From assembly GCA_010279815.1 (NCBI GenBank), contig QEOQ01000226.1, forward strand, positions 1,893,969-1,957,968: a DNA stretch of 64,000 nucleotides, written 5' to 3'. The DNA is from Brachionus plicatilis (Eukaryota; Rotifera; Eurotatoria; Ploima; Brachionidae). Shown piece by piece: positions 48,465 through 64,000 of the stretch. Numbering within the stretch: position 1 is the stretch's first letter; each line of letters opens with the position of its first letter. The translations under genes and the position numbers were made by a program. Under the pieces are notes generated by a model. The model ran no database searches. It worked only from the letters and a program-made list of their open reading frames with translations, and had not been told where the DNA came from.

Positions 48465-49379
48465 TTTTTAATAAATAATTCTAACATAAATCAAGTTTTT
48501 AAATAAAATTTGATTCTAAAACCTTAAAATATGAATTCGAGAACTTTGAATTTAATGACACTGGAAAGAAAAAGCTAAAAAACTTTTTTAATGATTTACG
48601 GCTAATTTACCAAAAATTTGTTGTTAAATTTTGATATTTTTTTTCCTTAAACTTATTGATTTTAGTTAAAATAAGCGAAATAGAAAATTTTTTTTTTAAA
48701 TCAAATTAAAAAATATTAAACATTGTCGGAATTTTAGAAAATACATAAATTTAAATATGCATAAAAGATTTAAGTATGCCTTCAAATTGCAATAAAAAAT
48801 AATAATTTAAGAGTTGATTCATTGATATTTTATCAAATTGGTGACTAGATCTTTTGAAAATGGTTCTTTTGAAAAAATGATAATCACCTAAAAATCCTGT
48901 TAAGTACCTTGATATATTCAAAAAAATACGAAATTTTCAAAATACTAGTTTTGCAAATCTATTTTCAATCTAAATTTTAAAAAAATCTAAAATTGATCTT
49001 TATTTAAAAAAATAAAATTCCAGCTAAAACACAAGGATTAAATCCACAACAATCTTGAATGCTTTACAATTAAATATAAAAATAAGTTAATTTTTGATAA
49101 AATAACCAAAAGAAAAAAATTAAATAATTATCAAGTCTAATTTGAAATAATAATAATAATAATAATAATAAAGTAATTTTAAGACAACTAAACTCGGATT
49201 AATGCAGACAACAAGAAGTTTTTTACAAACATTAATTAATTTCTCAATGAATTAAAAAATTTCAAATCAAACCAAAATGAAAATTTAATTCTGCGATTTG
49301 CTTTAGGTTTTGATTTTATCCTCAAATTTCAATTATTATAAAAATTTAAATATTTATTTTCTCCTTGAATTTTTCAAAA
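48465..49379. other. Spacer between GT32 and POLR3A
   Basis: AT-rich with an (AAT)n microsatellite at 49146-49171. No gene or TIR element was seen; it should contain the POLR3A promoter. Confidence 0.6.
49146..49171. repeat. (AAT)n microsatellite
   Basis: About eight uninterrupted AAT units. Unlike the tract at 45130-45157, no GC-richer block precedes it. Confidence 0.85.
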
Positions 49380-57315
<7,936 letters not shown>

Positions 57316-58082
57316 ATAATTCTATAGACTTTTTTAAAGAAATAAAATAATTCAACAATATTTATTTTAAATTTAAGCAACAAAATTAAATGATAAGTGA
57401 AATTATTAAAATTATTTTGTCGTATGAAAATCACTTTTAAAAATTTTAATTTACATCACTTATTTTTAATATTTTATCTTTTGAACAAGACCAACAATAA
57501 ATTTTTGAATTGAATTTTCTAATTTTTATTTTTAAATAAATGAGCTTTTAAAACAATTAAAATAAATTAGTATTAGAAGTAATAGTAGTATTAGTAGTAA
57601 ATATTAACACTAAATTGAGTTGATCAAAGTAATTTTTTAGTAAAATTTAAATACAAATAATATTTAAAAATAATTTTCTAATCTGCAGACTTAATCTATT
57701 CTAGGATTTATTATAAAAAAATTATTATATATACCCTTTAAGTTTTCAAATGAAAAATTAATATATACTTGGATACCAAAAGTATGTCAGATTTTCACTG
57801 ATCAACACGACTCTTCTTACATTTTCTGGATTACAATAGTCCCATCAACCTTACTCGGCGCCAAATAGTTGTTTTGGTTAAACCAACGTTAAAAGAGTAC
57901 AAAAAACAAAATATTCAAATACTTAGTTTTTCAAATATTTTATTCAAATTTCAATATTTTTTAATTATTAGTTGAAGTTGTTTTTTTAAAATCAAAGTTG
58001 AGTTATTTTTAATTTAAAAATAGATAGTTTTCGAATTTAATTTCAAAAATAAAAATAAATCAAATGTTAACTAAAATTTATC

Positions 58083-58935
58083 TGGTTTAATTTTTTGTGT
58101 TTGAATTACATAATGTATCCAATGTTGAAATAACATTGAATAAGTGCGAGGTTTCAAATAAAAAAATAGTTTTAAGTTAATATTGCAAGCATGAAACAAA
58201 GATTGTTTTTTTTTTTAATTTTGACTTAGGATTTGTGATATGATGATATTTAAGAAAATATTTTTAGTTTAAAAAACTATCTACGCTCTGTTTTCCATTT
58301 TTTATAGACTGAGTATTTGTTAAAATACATCAAATGAACGTCAATTATAACTTCATTTTTTTATTTTTTTATCAGTATCGAGAATTATGCATTCTATTAA
58401 ATAGCTATTCTATTCAATATTTTCACCTAATCTAAAAGTTTCTCACTTAATTTGGAATTTGATCACCCAATTCTATTTTGGTTCACCTATTCGTGAACAA
58501 AAAAATTAGGTGAACTAACTGTTCACAAACCCGAGAACAAGAATTGTTATCATAATATATGAACTATGGTTCACCAGATCTTTTTTTCATTTTATTTTAT
58601 TTTATTTTATTTAACTTTTTCATTTTTAATTTTTTTGTCATTTATTTTATTTTTATTGCGAAAGAGTATTAGCTCGGTACAGATAAACAAATAAATAAAT
58701 AAATTATTCAAAAGTTAAAAAAAGAATTTTCAATATTTTTTCAAATTTTCAAATAAAAATTCAACTCATTCCATTTCACTTAAGAGTTTAATTTCAAAAA
58801 TGAAAATGCTTGCAATATTAACTTAAAATTATTTTTTCATTTGAAACTGAAAAAAACATTTGAAGCATAGCACTTTTTCAATGTTATTTCAACATTGGAT
58901 ACATTTTGTAATTCAAACACAAAAAATTAAACCAT
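58083..58935. mobile_element. Long-TIR element, about 850 bp
   Basis: The left arm (58083-58193) reads TGGTTTAATTTTTTGTGTTT then GAATTAC, GTATCCAATGTTGAAATAAC and GTTAATATTGCAAGCAT. The right arm (58806-58935) is its inverted copy with a small insertion. Between them lie GGTTCACC / GGTGAAC motifs in both orientations (58470-58575), a (TTTTA)n tract (58589-58612) and a block GAGTATTAGCTCGGTACAGA followed by (AAAT)n, so another insertion may be nested inside. No transposase seen. Confidence 0.8.
58655..58706 (+). mobile_element. Possible retroelement 3' tail nested in the long-TIR element
   Basis: GCGAAAGAGTATTAGCTCGG then TACAGATAAAC leads into four AAAT units. A GC-richer end followed by a short-unit tail suggests a LINE or SINE terminus. 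Very short, so tentative. Confidence 0.3.
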
Positions 58936-59063
58936 CTTATATTCAAGATTTTATTCGAATAAACAACTTTTTCACAAGTCTTTTGAAATTTTTTATTTAT
59001 TCAAGTTTCAATTTGTGTCCAAAAGACTAATTCGATTTCATCACTAGAAAAAACTTTAAAAAA

Positions 59064-59598
59064 GGAAAATTGAAGTTTAAGATCAAGATCAAAAGATCAA
59101 AATAAAAATTGTAATATTTTTTTAAATAATAGAGAAAAAATAAATTTTTTCAAAAGTAATTACTTGACTTGTCATGTCAAGTTTATTTCCATATTTAAAA
59201 TTTTAAAATATCCTTTTTTTTTAACTTTAATAGGTTTAAATATTTTAATTGATTTAATAAAAACTAACTTTTAGAGATAAATATATTTACTGTTTTAAAC
59301 TTTAAGAATTTATTTAGGTGGAAAAATAAAATTAATTTAGTTTGATAAACAAGTTATAAATTTGAATTTTTGAATTAACTTTACCTGAATTATTTAAATT
59401 ATTGATTGTTTTTGTTAAATAAATTTGAGATCAATCATTTTGATATTAATTTTATAATAAAGCATTATAAGAAATAATATTTCTAGTATTGTTTAGTATT
59501 TATTTCTTAAAAATTATTAAAATCATTAGATTAAATAAGTTTTAAAATTTTAAATGATCGTTTTGATCTTAAAATTTGATCTGAAACTTCAATTTGCC
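59064..59598. mobile_element. Non-autonomous TIR DNA transposon (MITE), copy 2
   Basis: Aligns with 976-1508 over its whole length in the same orientation (535 against 533 bp), including CTTGACTTGTCATGTCAAG and TTCAATTTGCC at the right end. The left end is mutated to GGAAAATTGAAG. Flanking 8-mers TTAAAAAA (59056-59063) and TAAAAAAA (59599-59606) differ at one position, consistent with an older 8-bp target duplication. Confidence 0.85.
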
Positions 59599-59838
59599 TA
59601 AAAAAAATATTGGATTACAAAATTAATAAATCAAATTTAGCTTTACATTTAGGCATCTGACACTAAAGTTAATAATTGAATTCTAGTTTTCATTATCATT
59701 AAATCATCTACTACACTTTAACCAAGATTCAATATCAAGCATAAATTATTTAAATATATTTTCAATAAAATACAAAAAAATTTTTAAAGAATTAAAATAT
59801 TGTTATAACGTGGCATCAAAACAAATCACTCACTATCA

Positions 59839-59847
59839 ATGCATTGA
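59839..59847 (+). promoter_or_regulatory. Two-codon uORF before SGSM3
   Basis: ATG CAT TGA ends two nucleotides before the SGSM3 start codon at 59850. If in the mRNA, ribosomes would terminate at the main start, so it may dampen or pass on initiation. Inference only. Confidence 0.4.
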
Positions 59848-59849
59848 CA

Positions 59850-62366
59850 ATGTCGACAGAAATTGGTTCAAGACACTTAAAAGAAAATGCCAGAAATGCG
59901 TACTGGCCCGGCCACGTTATTGCCGATTCCTTGACAGAAGACAACCAAGAAATCAAGTTGGATCGAAAATTGATGCAAAAAGATTCAAAAGAAGACAAAA
60001 ATATGCAAAAACTAAGGCCTGGTGGTGCATTCAGTGCCATTATTAGTTCAATGCTGCCACTTGACTCTATCAACCAAGATGATCAGTTTTGCTATGACCC
60101 GTTCGGCTTCAAAATCGAACAAGAACAGCCTGTCATCTACAATGATAATTTCATAGACATAAATTTATCTTCGTCGCCAAGACCCAGACCGGTTTTGGAC
60201 AGCTTCACAGAAGACAGCAAGCACAAATTGAAATGGATCGCCTATTTGGAGTTCACACTAAACGGAGACATGGGCTCCGCGTTCTCTTGGGACCAAGTGA
60301 CCAGCTTGGACAGATCGGAAAAATTGCGCTCTATGATCCGCGGTCAAGGAATACCGCACTCACTCAGACCTTTTATTTGGATGCGTTTGTCTAGCGCACT
60401 GGAAAAAAAACAAAAATCCAAGTTTAAATACGTGGATTTGTTCAAAAATAGCGAACAAGACCATTTCAATGCTTCGAAACAAATAGAAAAAGATTTGCTC
60501 AGAACCTTGCCAAGTAACGCGTGTTTTACCGCGGCAGACAGTGTCGGCATACCGCGGCTAAGACGCGTTTTGCAGACAATAGCTTGGCTCTATCCAAATA
60601 TCGGATATTGCCAAGGCATGGGAACCATAGTGGCCAGTTTGCTGCTATTTCTGGAAGAAGAGGACTCTTTTTGGCTTATGTGCTCAATTTTGGAAGACCT
60701 GCTGCCAGCTTCATACTACTCGCACTCTTTGATCGGAGTGCAAGCTGACATGAAGGTTCTGCGCCAACTAATAGCCACCTATCTACCTGAACTAGATCTA
60801 CAATTCAAAACACACGACATAGAACTGTCTCTAATTTGTATCAACTGGTACTTGACCCTGTTCTCAAATGTGTTCGACATGAAAATTCTGCTGAGAATTT
60901 GGGACCTGTTTTTCTACGAAGGCTCCACCGCCTTGTTCCAAATTACTCTGGCAATGTTCAAGGCCAACGAAGCGAAGATACTCAGCTCGGAAAGTTCCAG
61001 CCAAATATTCAGCATTTTGACCGAAATGCCCGCCCAGCTGGACAATGCAGACTCTCTAATGGAAACACTGATTCGAGTGGCCTCGTCTGTGAACCAAAAT
61101 GTGCTCGACTCCTCTCGGCGCAAGCACCAGGCCTACTTGATGGCCCAAATTGGACAAATTGTCAACCCAGCCAATTGTCACAATTTTTCCCTAATCAAAG
61201 AACGGGCTCATTACCGCACACATGAGCCCAACCGCGCCAATATTTTCAAGCTAATCAAAAGGACATTTAAAAAAGATTTTAACAACAACCATGCCGAGTC
61301 CAAGGATTTGAATAGGTGCACAAACCATTCCAGTGTGCACAGTCTGAACAGCGAAAGCCTTTACATGGACGATGAGCTAAAAATGAAAAATGTTTTTCAG
61401 ACCGAATTTTTGGTCAATCTGCGCCAAATTGTGCTCAAAATAGCGCACCACTTTCAGACCCAGGACCCGCAGAAGTATTTGAACTGTAGTTTGAACGCGG
61501 ACTACTCGGTTGAGTCGCACAGCCGTGACTACGAGCTCTATGCGCACTCAACCGAGCACAAGCGCGCTAAGCGTGCCAAAGCTCTGTTGGACTTTGAAAA
61601 AACTGATGATGACGAGCTGGGCTTCAAAAAAAATGACATCATCACGGTCTTGTCGACCAAAGATGACCATTGCTGGATTGGAGAGGTGAGTGGCACCAAG
61701 GGATGGTTTCCGAGTAGGTTTGTGGCAATGATAGATGAGAGAAATGGAAAAGTTTACTCCAGTGCTGGTGATGATGCAGTGAGTGAAAAAATTGGCAATT
61801 TGGTTAGGGGCGAATTTGCGCTGGTCATCAGAGCCATTTTTGAGCATGGCTTGAAAAAGTGGTCGGTCCTCGGAGGCACATCTCATCCGTGGTCTTTTGT
61901 TGAGGAAGCAGCTAAAAAAGTTGTAGAAAAAGACTTTGACAGTGTTTATTCGCGTTTGGTGCTGTGTCGAACATTTCGCTTGGACGAGGACGGAAAAGTT
62001 TTGACCCCAGACGAGCTGCTGTACAAATCGGTGCAAGCAATTAATATGAGCCATGATGCGCGCCGAGTTGGCATGGATGTTAAGTTTAGATCTCTTTTGA
62101 GTGTTGGCTTAAATGAGCGAGTTTTGCACATTTGGCTGGAGACGTTGTGTTCGTGTGTGGATACAGTTGAAAAGTGGTATCATAGATGGTCGTTTCTTAG
62201 GAGTCCTGGTTGGGTGCAAATAAAATGTGAACTTCGTGTTCTTGCTCAATTTTCGTTTTTGCTCAGTCAAGACGTTGAGTTGCCAAATTTTGACCGAGAT
62301 TCGGCCATTAATGAATGTATTAAAGATATGCTAGTCAAACATCATCTATTCAGCTGGGATATTTAA
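59850..62366 (+). CDS. SGSM3: SGSM3-type TBC-SH3-RUN RabGAP-like protein
   Basis: Cytosolic adaptor with a RabGAP domain, linked in vertebrates to small-G-protein signalling and endosomal traffic. Single exon, 838 aa (human 749). Start chosen as the first in-frame ATG. Order: N-terminal PFGF segment; TBC about 163-375 with both catalytic fingers, Arg218 (IEKDLLRT) and Gln255 (GYCQGM); linker with HFQTQDP; SH3 about 573-629 (AKALLDFEKTDDDELGFKKN, GWFPSRFV); RUN about 660-838 with VYSRLVLCRTFRLDEDGKVL and the end DMLVKHHLFSWDI, all as in SGSM3. No introns at all, though POLR3A and TLK nearby have many, which could mean an origin as a processed copy; no poly(A) tract or target repeats are visible. 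An AATAAA overlaps the stop codon. Confidence 0.96.
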   Translation: MSTEIGSRHLKENARNAYWPGHVIADSLTEDNQEIKLDRKLMQKDSKEDKNMQKLRPGGAFSAIISSMLPLDSINQDDQFCYDPFGFKIEQEQPVIYNDNFIDINLSSSPRPRPVLDSFTEDSKHKLKWIAYLEFTLNGDMGSAFSWDQVTSLDRSEKLRSMIRGQGIPHSLRPFIWMRLSSALEKKQKSKFKYVDLFKNSEQDHFNASKQIEKDLLRTLPSNACFTAADSVGIPRLRRVLQTIAWLYPNIGYCQGMGTIVASLLLFLEEEDSFWLMCSILEDLLPASYYSHSLIGVQADMKVLRQLIATYLPELDLQFKTHDIELSLICINWYLTLFSNVFDMKILLRIWDLFFYEGSTALFQITLAMFKANEAKILSSESSSQIFSILTEMPAQLDNADSLMETLIRVASSVNQNVLDSSRRKHQAYLMAQIGQIVNPANCHNFSLIKERAHYRTHEPNRANIFKLIKRTFKKDFNNNHAESKDLNRCTNHSSVHSLNSESLYMDDELKMKNVFQTEFLVNLRQIVLKIAHHFQTQDPQKYLNCSLNADYSVESHSRDYELYAHSTEHKRAKRAKALLDFEKTDDDELGFKKNDIITVLSTKDDHCWIGEVSGTKGWFPSRFVAMIDERNGKVYSSAGDDAVSEKIGNLVRGEFALVIRAIFEHGLKKWSVLGGTSHPWSFVEEAAKKVVEKDFDSVYSRLVLCRTFRLDEDGKVLTPDELLYKSVQAINMSHDARRVGMDVKFRSLLSVGLNERVLHIWLETLCSCVDTVEKWYHRWSFLRSPGWVQIKCELRVLAQFSFLLSQDVELPNFDRDSAINECIKDMLVKHHLFSWDI

Positions 62367-62928
62367 ATAAAATAGCGTTTTTTTTTTAGTATTTTTTGTG
62401 ATCTTATTAATTAGGATATGATTTTTAGCAGGAATTATCTTTTTTTTTTTTTTAATTTTTTTGTATAGACTTCTTAAACCGCAATAAATCTATTTAAATA
62501 AGGATTTTTAAAAAAAAAATTTATTTAAATCAAATGAAAAATTTTGTTAAATTGCTGAGAATTTTTTTTTTTTTATAATTTTCAAAAATTTTGACAACAT
62601 TGACCCTTGATCAATCAACTGAAAATTTTTTTCCATTAATCTTAAAAATTAAAAGTGTTTAAAATTTTGACTTTTGGACGGCTGACGTTTAAAATAGCTT
62701 AATTCACAATAAATTGTTCAAAATAGCATTAGATTAAATTAAAATCTATCAGCCTATCTTCATATTCAATGCTCCAAATGACTTTTGACAAAACGAAGAT
62801 ACAATTTTCTGCACAAATTTATGCACCTATTGACAGCCACAACAAAAAAACTATGATTGTACTTTTTGTCCTTTAAAAAAAAATAATTTTATAAAAAATA
62901 TTTTCCATTAATTTTAATTAAGAACTAA
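62367..62928. other. A/T-rich spacer after SGSM3
   Basis: Homopolymer-rich sequence with no frame or repeat that I could support. Confidence 0.6.
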
Positions 62929-63087
62929 GTCTAGAATAGACGTCCTTTTTATCCTTTTTGAGTTTTTTTAGTCAAAAAGAATGTTCATTTTGTTCTTTTT
63001 AAAAATTTAATTTTAGCTAGACTAAAGCTTTGACTTAGACTTATTTTTTAAAAAGTCAAAAAGGTTAAAAAGGACGTCTATTCCAGA
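62929..63087. mobile_element. Small TIR element with GACGTC-containing ends
   Basis: Left GTCTAGAATAGACGTCCTTT then TTATCCTTTTTGA is inverted on the right as GTCTGGAATAGACGTCCTTT then TTAACCTTTTTGA, two mismatches in about 33 bp. An internal copy of the CTAGACTAAAGC motif lies near 63016, so the structure may be compound. 159 bp. Confidence 0.7.
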
Positions 63088-63149
63088 CTAAAGCTAAATA
63101 TGAATTCTAAAATGAACATCCTTTCAAAATAGAGAGTATATCTAAGGGC

Positions 63150-63569
63150 ACGTTATCAATAGGTCAATTTATGTCTACCTCAATCTCCACATCCAACATC
63201 CAACTCGCTCTATTCACTCCAGCATTCAATTACTCTGAAAATTTACGATCTTTGGATATTTTTACTCCTAAACAATTTTCTTTCTCAGTTTCCTTCAGTA
63301 CCATTTCACTTCCGTTTTCCTCAATTAAGTTTTTCTTTTTTCGGATTTTTCCTTCCAAATATCACCACTTTACACTTTGACCCATTAAGTCTCATCAACC
63401 ATATTATACCCCATTCGAATGTATTATTTATATCCTCCTGTAATTTATTTTCAACTCCACACTTTTTAACCGCTATTACCTTATTGTCGTCTGCATACAT
63501 CTTACACACATCATTGCGTCAGTCCGGTAAATCGTCTATATACAGCACAAACAAAAAAAGCACCGACCA
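63150..63569 (-). mobile_element. Dead LINE reverse transcriptase, 3' part
   Basis: On minus, the frame gives SVLFLFVLYIDDLPD, a stop, then NDVCKMYADDNKVIA with the RT catalytic YADD box and the downstream WLMRLNGSKCKVVIFGRKN, the thumb-side motif of Jockey/CR1-type non-LTR elements. It ends at a stop near 63324. A TGA replaces a codon between DLPD and RNDV, so the copy is inactive. It continues upstream at 63893-64000, separated by a SINE. Confidence 0.85.
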
Positions 63570-63577
63570 TTGAGGTA

Positions 63578-63884
63578 ATATAATAAATAATATGTCCCTT
63601 TCTATCCTAGTGGATAATAGGAAAGGGCTCATCTCCTTTTCCAGTACCTTTGAGTAAAGGCTTGACACACAGAGCTGACACAGATGTTACTGCATCGAGT
63701 TGGTCATCCACACGGCTATTATTACCCAGTCGAAACCGGTCCCCCTTTTTTTATGATGAAAGAGGTTTAAACATTCGTCCCGTACTGCAGAGATATTTTA
63801 AAGATTTTTTCCTATCTCAATGGAGTTCGAACATTTGAACCTCTGCTTGCATGACTAACACTCAAACCATTCGGCTATACGGGC
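63578..63884 (-). mobile_element. tRNA-headed SINE inserted in a LINE, 8-bp TSD
   Basis: A 307-bp insert is flanked by the 8-bp direct repeat TTGAGGTA (63570-63577 and 63885-63892). Read on minus it begins GCCCGTATAGCCGAATGGTT, with a tRNA-like A box (TAGCCGAATGG) and a B box (GTTCGAACTCC), i.e. an RNA polymerase III promoter. The body includes GGTTTCGACTGGGTAATAAT and a hairpin made by CCTTTCCTATTATCC and GGATAGAAAGG near 63598-63626; the tail is TA-rich (TATTATTTATTATAT). It splits the RT frame exactly, so removing it restores the LINE reading frame across the site. Class (tRNA-derived SINE) is inferred from the boxes and size. Confidence 0.82.
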
Positions 63885-63892
63885 TTGAGGTA

Positions 63893-64000
63893 CCGAACTA
63901 GTAACTTCTTCCCAGTCTACATCTCCGAAATCAACAAATTGTTTCCTTCCTCTTAGTAAGGCCTACACCCAGCCCAGCATTTTTCCCTGTACCAGTTCTC
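63893..64000 (-). mobile_element. Dead LINE reverse transcriptase, 5' part, truncated by the window edge
   Basis: On minus the frame reads LVQGKMLGWV, stop, ALLRGRKQFVDFGDVDWEEV then TSSVPQ, the RT block before the catalytic box (GRKQ...VTSGVPQGS in active elements). It joins the frame at 63569 once the SINE is taken out. One in-frame TAG is present. The upstream domains lie beyond the window. Confidence 0.8.

Larger units (their letters stand above)
57316..59849. other. Spacer between POLR3A and SGSM3
   Basis: No gene supported. It holds a long-TIR element (58083-58935) and the second copy of the 8-bp-TSD MITE (59064-59598). The last 250 bp before 59850 are the presumed SGSM3 promoter and leader. 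Confidence 0.6.

Noticed and set aside
49365..49379. Upstream start for POLR3A at 49365
   Set aside because: That codon is TTG; the ATG at 49380 gives MVKEQFRETD, as in human POLR3A.
63820..63884. Functional tRNA gene on minus
   Set aside because: A and B boxes are present, but the acceptor stem does not close at the normal distance, and the unit sits at the head of a 307-bp insertion with target duplications, so it is a SINE promoter.

Overview
This is a very AT-rich (roughly three-quarters A+T by eye) animal nuclear DNA window with one run of N (28822-28939). The genes are metazoan: a GH18 chitinase, a class A GPCR, MOB4, Tousled-like kinase, an Rbpn-type homocysteine methyltransferase, the deubiquitinase MINDY4, the SNARE VTI1, the co-chaperone p23, a GT32 glycosyltransferase, RNA polymerase III subunit RPC1 and the TBC-SH3-RUN protein SGSM3. 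Most introns are tiny (about 45-70 bp, GT-AG). Low GC, tiny introns and compact animal genes fit a rotifer such as Brachionus or another AT-rich spiralian. That assignment is inference; no marker gene here proves it.

Layout. 1-2531: repeat-rich spacer with a TIR transposon. 2532-6101 (+): chitinase locus, a catalytic GH18 domain followed by either a short hydrophobic tail exon or a second, catalytically dead GH18 domain. 7317-8501 (-): single-exon GPCR. 8502-15596: spacer with two TIR elements. 15597-16674 (-): MOB4. 18339-28389 (-): TLK in eight exons with two large introns. 28390-35695: spacer around the gap, possibly with a TLK leader exon. 35696-41370 (+): tight co-directional cluster HMT-MINDY4-VTI1. 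43049-43814 (+): p23. 47502-48464 (+): GT32. 49380-57315 (+): POLR3A in twelve exons. 59850-62366 (+): intronless SGSM3. 62367-64000: TIR element, then a dead LINE reverse transcriptase interrupted by a tRNA-headed SINE.

The genes are mostly unrelated housekeeping and signalling genes. Two are functionally close: MOB4 is a STRIPAK subunit, and VTI1 and SGSM3 both act in membrane traffic. The most noteworthy content is (i) the chitinase exon 8, whose phase fits two different downstream exons, and (ii) a rich set of small non-autonomous elements: an 8-bp-TSD MITE in two copies, four or more other TIR families, a foldback element in a MINDY4 intron, MITEs packed in a POLR3A intron, and a SINE inserted in a LINE with a clear 8-bp target duplication. 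Splice structures were assembled by eye from GT-AG signals, reading phase and remembered family conservation; no alignment was run.
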